Shown here in pieces: positions 14,277-27,000 of a stretch of DNA of 64,000 nucleotides (position 1 is its first letter; every line of letters starts with the position of its first letter). This DNA is from Owenia fusiformis (taxonomy: Eukaryota; Annelida; Polychaeta; Sabellida; Oweniidae), in the NCBI GenBank assembly GCA_903813345.2, contig CAIIXF020000010.1, forward strand, positions 32,640,425 through 32,704,424. The letters are read 5' to 3'. Position numbers and translations under genes: made by a program. The notes under the pieces were generated by a model, which saw only the letters and a program-made list of their open reading frames with translations, made no database searches and was not told the origin of the DNA.

Positions 14277-14858
14277 GTTATAATATTTTGGACACTGGCT
14301 TTCACTAACCACAACACAGGTTACAGTCTCTGTTTGCTTTTAAAACTTCAGTAACATTTTTGACTTTCATAAATCAACGATAATAACGTGAAAAACAAAG
14401 TTGGTAAAAATCAACATTAAATTGAAATAAATGGAAAATACCAGAAATGATGAAATAAACTACAAATTCTACCAAATAGATATCCTAGGTAAGGCTATCT
14501 AAAAAATAAATAACACAACTGCTCAAAAGGTCCGTGATTCTCACATGATTGTTTTCTCAACATTATAAAAAGTATCAATCAAGTCAAACAAAATTCTGTA
14601 GATAGCAAACAAAAACAGGCGCTCATCTTTGCCGGTTGTTGACTTGTGGTAAAAGACTCAATCAATTAGCGCAAGCTATTGGGGTTAATACCGTCCGCTA
14701 AATACACTGAGATCAATAAATGAATAATGAAGTACCCTTAAACAAGTTACAAGTTTTCCTTAGAAAAATATCCCTCCTAAGGTATACCAGTGTTATGCAT
14801 TTAAAAATCAATACATAGGAAGCAGAAGCAACATGCCTTTGAGTATAATAATCCCATG

Positions 14859-15023
14859 GTCATGTTTTTTATGTCAAAATTGAGTGAAAAAGAGTGGAAT
14901 TAGCAAGAAATAGAATACATAGACACGTAGTCAACACTCTAAATTGTATAGAAATGTAAGAAAATCAAACATTTTATTCAAATTTTAAAGAGAAATTACG
15001 CAAAATAAGCAAAAGCAGATGGC
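14859..15023 (-). repeat. R165 dispersed repeat, copy 10
   Basis: Full-length reversed copy, from GGTCATGTTTTTTATG to AAAAGCAGATGG. It is the last well-preserved copy; a much diverged candidate lies near 16050-16240, and none is seen in the remaining 48 kb. Confidence 0.8.
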
Positions 15024-16680
15024 CAATTTCAGAACCAGGATCGGCTAATACAAAAGGATTAAGTTCTGAAAGTGAATCTGTCAGATTCTTTGGCAACAAT
15101 AGTGGCTTCTTGATAGTTTCGCTAATTAATTATGTGTGAAATTCATACAAATTGACCACTATATTTACTAGGAAAATACCCCATAGTGAAAAACGTTTTC
15201 ACCATTCGCCCACAAGAATTGCTTCCTGACCATGATAAAGATCAAATTAAACTAGATAATCTATATATACCGTGAGATTTTTCTTCTATAGTTTTCTGCC
15301 ATAATTTTAAGACATTAGCCCTACAAAATATTTTCAAACTCATCCCTTTTTCTAAATAGATTGTATTTCAATGTTTGCTTTAAATAACATAATTAAAACA
15401 TGGAATTAACATTTAAAGCTAAACATAGATTCAATGAGCAACAAAAAATAATATTTACCCATATAAACCTTCAGGCATTTCAATGGAATTATTTTTAAAC
15501 TTGTTAAACAAGTTTTTTCTTCACAATGGAATGATGCCCCTTGTATACTTTATAGGCCATACATTCACAGACTGGTTATTGCCTTTAATCCCTATTGGTT
15601 AAGCCATAAACCCTGTGACTTTTATATATGATCTTACATTTTTAATGTCCATCTTACTGATCTCAAATGCAGCCTCATCTTTAAATGGGATACAGCATTT
15701 TAAATAAGAAATTATGGGCTACTTACAGTAAAATAGTGTCATTATTTAACTATTCGATGTATATTTCGATTGAATAAAGTTTAGATAGATAATAAATATC
15801 TGTTATTTCAAGAGATTATAGGACATTATTTGATTGCAAAGGGTACCTTACTTCCTCTCAGGGAGATCTCTACTTTTACAAGGGCACTAGTTTTAGCTAT
15901 GTGGGATACTAATAAATCAAAGACTAGAAATTTTGAAACTGGCCCTCAATGGCTACTTTTAATTATAGTGCACATTCTTAACTCCACTAATAAGACATCC
16001 ACTAATTAGACAATATGAAGAAGATAAAACTGTTTTCAATCAAATAATTAATTAGAACTGCCGAATGTTTTTCCTGCTTTTTGCTTAAATTTCAAATCAT
16101 TTCACTCTAACATCTAAATAGATATTTATGATTTTCTTGCAATTCTAACTCATCAGAATGGTCACCACATGGCTGTTTTCAAAATTCCTTCTTAATTTCT
16201 CTCGTATTCACTCTATTTTCACTTTAATCAAGGGAATTTTGATTTTAGGGTAATAATCACTAGATTATCACCAGAGCATAGATTTACAGTTTGAACAACC
16301 TCAATAAAATTGATTTTGAATTTTTGTTAAATATTGCCCTTTGTGCCTGAATGATATCATCTAGCTAAGAATGAAACAAAACCATTAAATAGATCAGGCA
16401 CCAATATGAAGTATGATAGGCTTTAAAAAACATGACCTTCTATTTCTCCTATCAGGATTCAATTTTCAAACTAACAAAAAATTATTTGTTCTTAAAAATG
16501 CACAACTTGATCATTGTAATTTTCTCCATTGGTTCAAGGCAATTTTTAAGCAAATTATAGCTAAGACATACAATGACATCTTTTGGTGAGTTTATGAGTG
16601 AAAAGCATGCTGAGATGATTTTGTCACTCCAATCAATAATTCCAGAAGCACTCGTTGGTATAGGGTGCACCCTCACAATT
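15024..16680. other. No recognisable gene
   Basis: AT-rich sequence without a recognisable gene. Apart from a possible old R165 relic near 16050-16240, nothing stands out. Confidence 0.55.
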
Positions 16681-16683
16681 AAA

Positions 16684-16912
16684 CCCAGGCCCGTAGCCAG
16701 GATTTGCCAAGAGGGGTTCACTTTTTAAAAAATTCCAGGGGGGGTTTACTTGTGACAATTTTGGTCCAAAAATGGCCAAAATCACTCAAAAAGTGCTCAG
16801 AATGGTGAAAAACTACATGGTTTTGAAACAAGTTTTGACCAGGGGGAGGGGGGGGGGGTAAATCCCATCGAACACCCCCTGTGGATACGGGTCTGAAACC
16901 CTTCACTTTTAT
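16684..16912. repeat. G-rich dispersed repeat with inverted ends
   Basis: Begins CCAGGCCCGTAGCCAGGATT and ends near GTGGATACGGGTCTGAAACC, so the ends are roughly inverted. G runs lie in the middle and an AAAATGGCC-type core lies between them. Related fragments appear near 12120-12180 and 54250-54310 (GGGGCTACGGGTCTGG), which supports a dispersed non-coding element. Confidence 0.5.
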
Positions 16913-17479
16913 ACAAAGGTAGATTTGGAAAGCAGCAAACTCGGGTTGGGTTATTTATGGGAGTTTTCAAACCAGGATTTAATTGCTTTTGTTAAAAGGG
17001 TTGCTTGTAATTAATAACATTTTGACCCACGTCTACAAAGGACGATTCTCGGTTTGGAGAACGAAGTTCATCAATCTAAATGAGCATTATCCCTGCTTCG
17101 GACAAATTTGATTTTTTTACATAATATAGATTTGAATGTCTTCTTTTGAATAGTCATAATTTAATTTGGGTAATATTTCTAGATTTTTCGCAAAAAAATA
17201 TTAGCGCAGTACACTGATGAACTTCTTTCCCCAAATCGAGACTTGTATTTTATTGAATCGGTCTATTTGAGCATTATCCCTGCTTCAGACCAATTTGTTA
17301 TTTTTACATCTTGTAGATTTAATTGTCCTCTTTTGAATATTCATAGTTTAATTTGGGTAATATTTCTATATTTTTCATGAAAGATTTTTTAGCCCAGGAG
17401 GCTGTTCTCCAAACCGAGAATCGTCCTTTCTGTAAAACTCCCAGACATAACAGATTAACATCGGAGGATGATAATAGGT

Positions 17480-17860
17480 GGAATGGTACCCCCCTCCCCT
17501 GTGACATCATCCCCTCCTGACATACTCTCTTTTCGTCACCAACCCCTGTAAGACCCACCCCCATAACACTGTCATCTTGTTTGACACCCCTTTCACTGTG
17601 ACACACAGTCGCACACCCTCCTGTGACACCCTTTCTGTCACCAATCCCTGTAACACTCCCCCCCCCCCCCCTGTAACACTGTCCTCTTGTTTGACAACTA
17701 CCCCTTTGTAATATTCTCCCCTCCCATGATACTCTTTCTTTGTGTCACCAGCCCCTGTAGCACCCCCTCCCCCTATTACATCGTCTCTTGTTAGACATTC
17801 CCCTCTGTGAACCCTTCCCTCTTGTGACGCCAAATCTTTTTGTCACTGACGTCGAGAGTC
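17480..17860. repeat. C-rich degenerate minisatellite
   Basis: Many imperfect repeats of CCTGTGACACC, CCTGTAACACT and TTGTTTGACA-like words, with poly-C runs. Open frames on the minus strand here (GVTGVGDEKR-like repeats) follow from the repeat and show no other coding sign. Confidence 0.75.
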
Positions 17861-18030
17861 CAGCCCCCCCCACCTCCTCCACTCTTGATTCCAAAGACCA
17901 CCCTTATATAAACACTTATATAATCTACTTATATAGGGGATGACTAAACGGTGTCTCGATCCACTGTCCTTGGTTGAATCCCGGGGGCTAAAACTTGGAG
18001 AAAATTCAGTGGAAAAAATGACTACAGTCG

Positions 18031-18176
18031 TTTTTTTATTCTGGGAATCAGTTCATATGGTTGAAATAAGGAAAGAATGTGATGTAACCACGTGTCTACT
18101 TACCGGCTTGTTCTATGTCATCCATCGGACTAGGTTACATCGTGGAACGCAGCCAAACACGACACTGAAGGCAACA
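18031..18176. repeat. Left arm of inverted duplication
   Basis: This arm and 18681-18821 are inverted copies that differ at only a few positions over ~140 bp, with a ~505 bp spacer. The arm runs from a poly-T stretch and TTCTGGGAATCAGTTCATAT through GGCTGCGTTCCACGATGTAA (other strand). The near identity points to recent duplication or gene conversion. It could also be a long-TIR transposon. Confidence 0.85.
18104..18125 (-). CDS. Possible outward-facing first coding exon (left)
   Basis: On the minus strand an ATG in a reasonable context (TCCGATGG) opens seven codons, MDDIEQA, followed by one base and a consensus donor, G|GTAAGT. The same exon and donor are preserved in the right arm, pointing the other way. 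No downstream exon is identified, so it may be a chance signal inside a repeated arm. Confidence 0.25.
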
Positions 18177-18236
18177 GCATATCTATCTTGATCTTAGCCG
18201 AATTTTTGGAAATTTAGATCGTCCATTTTGCAAGCT

Positions 18237-18261
18237 CACGTGACACGTGTCTGATCACGTG
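18237..18261. promoter_or_regulatory. Cluster of three CACGTG E-boxes
   Basis: CACGTG occurs at 18237, 18244 and 18256, two of them in TCACGTGA context. CATGTG and GACGTGTCA words follow within 45 bp. Such palindromes are bound by bHLH-zip factors of the USF, MITF and TFE type. The cluster lies in the spacer between the inverted first-exon-like arms, where a shared bidirectional promoter would be expected. Confidence 0.4.
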
Positions 18262-18680
18262 ACTAGTTACTGTATCGATCATGTGACTTAATGACGTGTC
18301 ACCCAACCATGTCTTCAAGGAAAACGGAAGTAAATATTTTGGAAAATGTTTTCCGAGCATTTGCTACTGATTATAGAAGGCCAAATAACGAACGAAACTG
18401 CTAAATTGTATTTCGTGCCTAAAAGGCGCAGTACGCAATGAAAGAAACTGCTAAATTGTATTTTTAGTCTGCTTATTGATCTATTGATTCATAAAGACCT
18501 GAAATGATGCATTCAAATAAGACCGCCTCCTAAATGAAAACACTACACCTAAGGTGGTGAAAAAGAACGAACTAAAGTTGAAAGATCGCAACGTTCGCTA
18601 CTTTGTTCAATTCCGGAAATCTCCAAGGGGCTGCAAATGGGAAATTATTTAGATTTAGATTTTATAACCTCAGAATACTG

Positions 18681-18821
18681 GCTTCATTGTCGTGTTTGGC
18701 TGCGTTCCACGATGTAACCTAGTCCGATGGATGACATAGAACAAGCCGGTAAGTAGACTTGGGTTACATCACATCCTTTCCTTATTTCAACCATATGAAC
18801 TGATTCCCAGAATAAAAAAAA
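18681..18821. repeat. Right arm of inverted duplication
   Basis: Inverted partner of 18031-18176, with the same sequence apart from a few substitutions and a short difference just after the donor-like GTAAGTAGAC. Confidence 0.85.
18727..18748 (+). CDS. Possible outward-facing first coding exon (right)
   Basis: Plus-strand mirror of the left candidate: ATG, seven codons (MDDIEQA), one extra base, then GTAAGT. Both start codon and donor are intact. No downstream exon on the plus strand is recognised before the next gene, so the call rests only on preservation in both arms. Confidence 0.25.
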
Positions 18822-20130
18822 TTTACTAGAGTCTCTAGCTTACAGCTAGACGAAACTTCATTGATTTCGTATGTACTGTGGTACACGCACCTACACGCAC
18901 CTAGAACTCATTTTTAATAAATTTTATAAATATTTTTAAGAATATTAATCATATTTAGGATGAAGCGTTGCTTGTCTGGATTTAGATATTTCAAAATTTC
19001 ATTTCGGAGTTTCAACACATGGTGAAATTTTCTCGCTGTAGCTAAAAATGGCTTCCGGTTCTGGACGTGAATAACATTTGAAATTATTCTCGCTTAAAGA
19101 AATCAAATATAACTATAGATTCAGACGGGGATGTGAGCTGGTGTTCTTCAAATTTATACATAAAAGTATATTTCATATTATTATGCCATATTTACTGTGC
19201 GTGTGACACAATGATTTACAATATTTATAATACTAAGGCAGCTCAATCTTCCTCCTCAAAGCCGGAATATAGAGAAGGCTTTGGACCGAAGTAAAAAAAA
19301 ATCACTGTAATCTAATCCTATCCTCGACCTGGGATCGGCCTTTGTGATATTTCACGTTTAAACCAGAGACATTTAAAACAAACATATACCAAAAGCTCTG
19401 CTTACCTGGGCTTGCTTTTTTGTATTTCTGGGCATTTTAAATACCTTTTACGTGGAACTCATGAAAGTTGAGGAAAGTTTGAAAATTGTCAATTTTGATT
19501 TATGCATTAAATTTGCAAACGTTCAAATTATTCAGGCTCGGAAAAAACAATGCATGAAATTTTCAAACGTCCAGAAATCAGTCTGCCTTATAAAATACAA
19601 CAGCAAAGTGTATTAACTTAACTCACTTCGAGAGCCATGTTAGATTTTGAAACTTTTTATTATATCAAAATCCAAATAGCTTTCGCAGGAAGTAATATTA
19701 ACTGTTATCAACCCGATCATTCAAATGGGGAATAGAGGTCCACTTGCTAGATTGTCGGTCCAAATCATGAAATCGGACCATCCCTAGGAATATTGGTCCT
19801 GAATCTGCATTCCTGGGATATTGGTCCAAGTCCTGTATTTCCAGGGAATACCAGGGGGGATATCCGGGGGGGGGGGAATACACACAGAATATGGATTTTA
19901 TTCCGAGTGACAATATGATTGTACCACCCAACCCGTATTTTAGGCCATTTGCTAGAATTTTATGTCCGGGTTGGACTATAAATACCAAATTATGGTCTCT
20001 TTAACCTTCATTCTGGACCATATTTTCTGGTAAAAAAAGTCCTTGGACATGTATTGAACTTTGCTAAAATAATATTTCATTGACATACACTGATGTAATA
20101 CTGTTATCCCATATCGTTTAACCGTCTCAT
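18822..20130. other. No recognisable gene
   Basis: No recognised gene. Near 19730-19900 the word ATTGGTCC and related TGGTCCAA words recur beside a poly-G tract, suggesting an old repeat. Confidence 0.5.
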
Positions 20131-20349
20131 ACAGGGTATTAAAAAACGCAACCCAAAGAAATCGCTATATCTTGAAAAATACTGGTTCAATTATGTTCAT
20201 ATTTTCAGGAAATATAGAAGAGACTATGTATGTATAGCTCCTGTAAATGGTTAATTGTAAAATATGATGCATTGGACACCTGCTCAAAAGACAGTGTACT
20301 AGGAAAATACGTAAAACGCAGTCAGGGGTGACTGCAACCGCAAAAACAC

Positions 20350-20645
20350 TAAATAACTTCCTAACCATAGTGTTTTGGCTCTTCAAATTTGGCACAAATC
20401 ATCTTCATTCAGTGTATGGTAAATCTGTACAGTGAAATCAAAATCACTTCAGGGACTCTATTACAGTCATGGACCCGAAATGCTTTCAAATCGGAGTCAA
20501 ACGCCCTGGTCTTTCAGGGAGACTTAAGGAGGCATTTTGACCATGACTGTAAAGTCCCTGGATTGATTTTGATGAAACTCCACTTTAGATAATTTGTGCC
20601 AAATCTGGTGTGCCAACACACTATGGTTAGAAAGTTATTTGTTTG
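20350..20645. repeat. Inverted repeat (hairpin-like element)
   Basis: Sequence around TCCTAACCATAGTGTTTTGG and TTTGGCACAAATCATCTT is repeated in inverted form at 20588-20645 (TTTGTGCCAAATC, CACTATGGTTAGAAAG). Arms are ~55 bp and roughly three-quarters identical by eye. No coding signal. Confidence 0.6.
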
Positions 20646-20754
20646 GTTTAGTATTGCTGTGTCAGGCCAGTCACGGCCAGTCACCTGCCACAGCAATAAC
20701 CTGCCGCAGTCCACGGACCATATATTCAGGGAGACTACATTTACTCTGACACCG

Positions 20755-21125
20755 GTTTAGTCATTGTTAGCGAGGGGCATAGATCAGGAAGCTACTAAAG
20801 AAAATATTTTAGAGTTAAGTGTAATCTTAACATTCAAGCATGGGCTTTCAAGAAAATGACAATCAATCACTAGACTGCATTGATTGAAAGATGGCAGCAC
20901 TTTAAGACATTCTAAACAGGCAGTGTAGACTGCACTGATGGAAATATGACAGAACCTGACTTGCCACTCTAGTGACAATATGGATAACAAACTCTCCTCA
21001 GCAAATAACTGCACACAAAACAAGCATTCTAAGGATATATATAAAACAAAACTAATTTATTCGTCTTTTGTACAAAAGTTGGTATTTTCTGATTATATAT
21101 GCCCGCTCGCTAACAATGACTAAAC
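20755..21125. mobile_element. MITE-like element with 27 bp TIRs
   Basis: Left end GTTTAGTCATTGTTAGCGAG continues to GGGCATA. The right end is its inverted counterpart, TATGCCCGCTCGCTAACAAT continuing to GACTAAAC. The 371 bp element has no meaningful reading frame. A TIR element of this size is most simply a non-autonomous DNA transposon. Confidence 0.8.
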
Positions 21126-22618
21126 GGGTCGGGTCGTTACATATTTTCCGAGGGCCCAGAGCGCCATTTTGAAAAAATAGATTATACTGTCTATTGCCAA
21201 GATTAATGAACGCCAAGTTGTTGGCATAGTCCAGTTAACACAATACTCTATGTAAGGTGCCAAATGAGCACGCCCATGGTTTTTATATACATTATACATT
21301 TTCAGCATGGCAAGAACGTATTTCTTTAATTTTTACATGTTCATACAAACCTTGTTGTATAACCCTGAACTCCAGAAAAGATCACCCTTAATCTTACCTG
21401 TATATTTTAGCTAGTTCCTCCATTCGTCTTATAACTTAAACATCATTTGCGTCCTTTTTACTGACATCTGCAGTTTGCACAGTAAAATATTAAGAAAATT
21501 CATATTTTTATAGACTTGAAATATAGTCTGGTTTTGTATCATAAAAATCAGATATTGATTCTGAAATAATATGATTTCATGAAAACAGTCATGAAAATAA
21601 TAGGATAAACACTGACAATATGATATTTCCCTCTTCCATCCTCTGGGAATATCATATTCTCCCTTGGAATAAAACCCATGTTCAATCTCTCCAGTAAATA
21701 ATCTCTACATTTGCATCTGTTTTTCTTCATGGTTTTGATTTCATCATCGGTTTTGATAAAAATCATAAAGCTTTTTTAATTGGATGCTACTTTAATTGCA
21801 ATATTTTGCATTATTTTTCAATTGCTTTCTTTTAGAGTATAAATTGGTAGTATTGTCTATCTTATGTTACTTTCTTGCACTCATATCGATAAAACATACA
21901 AGTATAAGTAAAAATCAAGAAGAATTTTGAAAGTTTGAAACTTTAGACGGGGACTTTAAAAACTATTTTCAAAACATCTATACAATATGAGTTAAGTAGT
22001 CATCCTATTATCAACGGACTGGCTTTTTTAAACCAATGTGGCTTTCAGCAAATATGGGAACTTTTTTCCCATCTATTTTGAATCTAGATAATAAAGAAAC
22101 TTTTTATTGAAACACAGAGGAAATCATATGCTATATTTTATATTCTTTAACTTTAAATATACAAGTTTTCGTCCATCCTATGGACGCTTTGTGTCTGTTT
22201 TGTTATATAACAATATATGAATACACTCTACTTGGAAAGCACACTGACAAAATATTAGGACACGCCAGCCTGCGCACCAGGTACGTATGAAAATACATTT
22301 ATCGTTGTATGCGCCAAGTATATCACACTGCTTGCTGTTTACTATTCTTGTGCCACTAAGTAAAATAAACGTTGAAACCAGTCAAGCCCATCACTTTATT
22401 CAAACCAAATGCAACATCCTTCAATCATGTCAATTAAGGCCTCATTTGCCTCGTTATCACTGGTTCACGGCAGCATGATACTAACCGGAGTTAGTCAGCG
22501 GAAACTTCGACAACGATGGACCTTCAACTTTGATTTCCCCACCAAGTAACATCTATGTGTACATTCCAAATATTCCGTCATGCAAACTAATAATATTTCA
22601 ATTGTAAACATCACACCG
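21126..22618. other. No recognisable gene
   Basis: No exon, RNA gene or repeat that I can support in this stretch. Confidence 0.5.
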
Positions 22619-23145
22619 AAATAGCCTGACAACGGTAAAGTCAGATACCGTTGTCACAAATGGCGGACATAACCGTCGCTTCGATTAGATTTTCATGAAC
22701 TGTATGTTTAATAGAGCACCTAGACTAAATTCCTTTGGGACAACAATCAATCAAAGTGTCTATGTACCCATTGTACAGTTAATAATGTTCTACCATATAC
22801 TCATTGTACAGTTAATAATGTTCTACCATCGAAACAAAGTCTTTAATTTAACCGATCATAATGAGGGACAACCGTATGCCGTTGTTTTTGTAAATTATTT
22901 CAAATTCAGATTCCGTTGTCATTGACAATATCGACGAAGACGCTATGTTGTGGTGATTCAGGATTCACGATCCAGTTTGATCGAAATTGGGATTTCATAT
23001 GATACATCTTCACAAGACTAATGTACATGCACAGAATTAGCGACGATAAAATCCCATGAAATGAGGACCAAGTGGTTAAAGAGTTGAAGTGACGGTTATG
23101 TCCGCTATTTGTGATGGTGTCTGATTTTACCGTTGTCATGCTATT
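22619..23145. mobile_element. TIR element with ~58 bp inverted ends
   Basis: Ends are imperfect inverted repeats: AATAGCCTGACAACGGTAAA continuing to GGACATAACCGTC on the left, and the reverse complement at 23087-23145 on the right. The ~527 bp unit has no transposase frame. Inside, a ~36 bp segment (TTGTACAGTTAATAATGTTC) is duplicated in tandem near 22768-22830. Confidence 0.8.
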
Positions 23146-23214
23146 CCTGTGTGAACATGTAGAAAGAAATGCTCACATATCTCTCAAATCGGAGAAAAAA
23201 GAAAATAGCTTTGT

Positions 23215-23360
23215 TAATGCCTGGGTCACATTTGCTGCAATTCATCGGCCGGCGCCCGGCCGATTGAGTATTCTGTTCAAAACTGAATACATTTGTGAAC
23301 AGGATACTCAATCGGCCGGGCGCCGGCCGATGAATCGGAGCAAATGTGACCCAGGCATTA
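23215..23360. mobile_element. GC-rich 146 bp palindromic element
   Basis: Near-perfect palindrome with arms of ~65 bp (TAATGCCTGGGTCACATTTG to TATTCTGTTCA and its inverse) around a short loop. The arm core CGGCCGGCGCCCGGCCGATT is strikingly GC-rich against the AT-rich surroundings. TAA-like bases flank both ends. A half copy lies at 30342-30420, so the unit is dispersed. Confidence 0.85.
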
Positions 23361-23901
23361 GGAGGATAACCTTTTTAATAGGATTGCCTCTTGGGAGAGG
23401 GGCCTCCAAATGAATCAATTTAACAACTAAACATATTAGTAATTTGTATGAATAGTTATCTTGAAATGTTTGAAATTGAAAAGAGTATCATTTTTCTAAA
23501 ATAACCTTATTTCTAACTAAACCTACTATTTTAGTACCATCACCAATTTTTTCAACATTTTACCGAGTCTAATATAAAGTATACTCGGTGAGTAATGAAG
23601 GAATATTCTTTTAATCTAGTCATCTTACAGATTATTGAAACGTCTTATTGTTTCATCAGGTAATTCATTGGTTTAGTTTTGAAAAGTTTGTTTTTGCACC
23701 TTCACCCGTTTGGCATCTATCGTGATTGATGCATTGATGCAGATTGAGAGCACGCCATCTATAATGTCATATATCAAAAAGAAATTTACAAATCTCTATG
23801 AATTGGAAAATAAATTGTCTTGATCACGTAAAAAGCTTTTTCATTGAAGGGAAAAAAATAATTCTCGTTTCATTTTCGGAACTTCCGGTAGAGTGTACAC
23901 A

Positions 23902-24066
23902 CATTGCTTCTTTGATATATTTAGATGCACATGAACTAGCATTGTTTTTAATGTCTAAAGGTGCAAACTAGCTAGCATTGCTTCTTTGATATATTTAGAT
24001 GCACATGAACTAGCATTGTTTTTAATGTCTAAAGGTGCAAACTAGCTAGCATTGCTTCTTTGATTC
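23902..24066. repeat. 74 bp tandem duplication over a gene 3' end
   Basis: Two identical 74 bp units and the start of a third (CATTGCTTCTTTGATATATT, TAGATGCACATGAACTAGC). The last partial unit contains the final codons and stop of the minus-strand methyltransferase gene. The two downstream copies therefore repeat its C-terminal codons in the presumed 3' UTR. Confidence 0.9.
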
Positions 24067-27000
24067 ATCTAGTTTTCTAGTTTTCATGAATTCTTCATAC
24101 CAGCTGTACTTTACAGGAATTTTTGATTCCACTTTCCAGTATGCGGATGCACCACGGAATGGAAAAATTGTTGACTCTATGTCGTGCATTTTTCTGAATT
24201 CTTCAACTGCTTTATTAGCAACTTGAATTGTCCAATCATCAATAATGATATATCCACCAACGGGAACAAACTCATAAAGATTAAATAAGATATCCATCGA
24301 ACTTTCGTACATATCTCCATCAGCCCTCAGAATGGCTATTTTGTTATCTTTTTCCCTCAGTGTTTTTCTCAAACACGGTAATGAGTAAACAAAATATCCC
24401 TGTATAAAATGTACCATTTCATCAAGTAAGAAAAATTCCTCGAAATGTCCCCTGACAATTTCTTTACTGACGGCCAGAGCTTTCATTTTCGACCAGGTAT
24501 CTTTATCATTTTTCTGAGTTGCTGGTGGAAGTCCTTCAAAGGAGTCGCAAACCCAAGTGTGACGATTTTGTTGGTTGTAGGAATTCATTACTGCCTTTGC
24601 AAACATACTAGCGCCACCTCTCCAAACTCCCGCCTCCAGGAAATCTCCAGGGACGCCATCTTGGATAACATTTTCTAGCAGCTCTTGGATATTCTCCAAA
24701 CCAATTGTGCCAATCATTGTGTACCTGTAAAAATAACATAAATAAGAAATAATCTAAGTAATATATCAAAAACATTGGAAGAAGACTGACATTATGCAGA
24801 GCTAGATTAAACTTAAAGAAAATATATTGTCCACTCATATATCTTTGTTACATAAGCAGTCCAAGTAAAGTATGTAGAAACTTTAAATATGTATATCTGT
24901 TTGAATATTATGAAATAAGCTTTATAAATTGCGGATGAATACACCGAGGGCCATTAGACCCGAGGTGATTCATCGCCACTCATAATAGTTCAACTTTGTA
25001 CATCTTTATGTAAACCATCACCTTGGTCCAGGTGTATTTCACGTGATAAATGTAGTCCTTTGAATGAAGGATGGTAAACCATGATCGTAATGGCAAATGA
25101 AATCCTAAAAAACGATTGACATTACATTATTGACTCTTTTTGTCTGCGTATGAGTAGATTTGAGTTTAAAAAATAGATTGTGTGAAAATGTTGAATTTTC
25201 TTGTAAAAACGATCTACTCGACCCCATTGAACAAATAAGCCGATAAGTCGATGAAATTCCGTGAAATGGGCAAAATATAATACGAATTCCAAATGGAAAT
25301 TTTGACCGGGGTTCTCACGGATCCTTCGAACAGACATCGTTGTACTTTATTGTACGAAGAACCGACTCTAAAAATCCAGACAATGGTTTGGCTTGATACA
25401 TGTAGACAAGAATTTCCGATGAAAACTGGCCGAAAAAACAGCAGATAAAAATTATTGTCAATGCTTTTCACAAGATTGTCTCATAAAGCCACTGTTAACT
25501 CCACTATCACACCAAACTAGACCCAGTCCATCAAAAAAGTCTAAATCTGTGTATAAATATCAAATGTGAATGCCAACACAAAAAAACAAGTGAAACTATT
25601 TAGCGAATATAAATTGTACGAGTACAGATTATTATTTTATGTTATGTTATATTTATTTCGCACGGATTTCGCAACATTACATTCGATAAAAAAAATAGAC
25701 TGGGTAAAGGTTTGGTAAATCGTTTGTTTTATTTGGTATTTATGGAATATTTAGTGTACCGAATAAAGAAGCAGTTCAAACACCATAGTTGTCGGCAAAC
25801 AGTCTTCAATATGTCCATCTCATACACTGTTCGTAATTCAGGTCGCACCATGCTATGGTTGGCTTACCCGCCCAATGTATGCACGCGTTGTTTACGGGTG
25901 TGAAGGGGTCAATTACGCCCGTACAGATGTAAAATTACGCCCGTGCAGACATAAAATTACGCCTGTGTAGGCGTAAATTACGCACAAGTAAATAACAATC
26001 AGAAGCCCGGTTTTATTTTAGTGTGTTGCATCGAGGTCCTTAAATATTCGTTCAAGATTGTTAGACTTAATACCAAAAAGTATTCAATTTTTAGAGCAAA
26101 TTAAAAGGCAAATTGAAGATACTGTGCCGGCAGTTATCAACACCCATTGTAGAAACGACAAAATTGCAGTATATTTTGAGAAGGTATACATGTTTGGTTT
26201 CTAAATACGATGATTTTTTCGGATAATTCTCCGTAAGAATCTAGGCGTCGGCTTCAGAGGGACTTATATTAGGCTCACGCGCATTGCAGCTTACAAAGCA
26301 CGATGCAATCAGATCGCTAATGTATCCCTCTAAAGGATGTGTTCAGATACTAGAATTATAGTATCTGATCAGCTGCATATTGACTCTAGACTATAGCTAT
26401 ATCCTATAGATCTGGCATTTTTTTGAAAATGTATTGAAAATGTCAGATGAGCCAATATACCTAGTATACCTAGCCAACATATGTTCGTATCACTTCATGG
26501 AATCTTAATGCAGTTCTCATTAGAGTCACATGTTATTTTCAGGAATACATAACTCCTTTAATATACGATGTACATCTTTCACATTTGCACAAATTGTGCA
26601 CCAAGATACCCAGAAAAGAAATAATGTTTCATATGCCATCAATTGCAATAGTTATTCCTAGCACAATCGTGAGTATGTTGTTAACTTGCACAAGGATCTT
26701 GAAGTTGCACTTTTAGCTAGAATACATTGTATCATTATGTCAGCAAGATGTTGATTTGTTCATAATTTACGGCGCTAAAATAAACTCGACAGGCGTATAA
26801 ATGTTTCTCAACGCGTATTAGATGATGTCTTAACGCCCGCTATTCAACATTTTAACGCTGTTAGTTTACGCCTGTATTTGTTTTAACGCACATAAAATTC
26901 ACTTCTTAATGGGCGTAATCAACGCCTACACGGGCGTAAATTACATCTGCCCGGGCGTAATTTTACGTCTGCACGGGCGTAATTGCACACCCGTAAACCG

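Noticed and set aside
17963-17983. tRNA-like word TTGGTTGAATCCCGGG
   Set aside because: No A-box, cloverleaf or acceptor stem can be drawn around it.
17940-18191. 83-codon plus-strand frame
   Set aside because: It runs over the inverted-duplication arm, opposite to the first-exon-like signal, and has no domain.
18187-18205. Match to the 5' part of U2 snRNA (GGCTAAGATCAAG on the minus strand)
   Set aside because: Only about 13 bases match, and the sequence on both sides does not follow U2, so it is probably chance.
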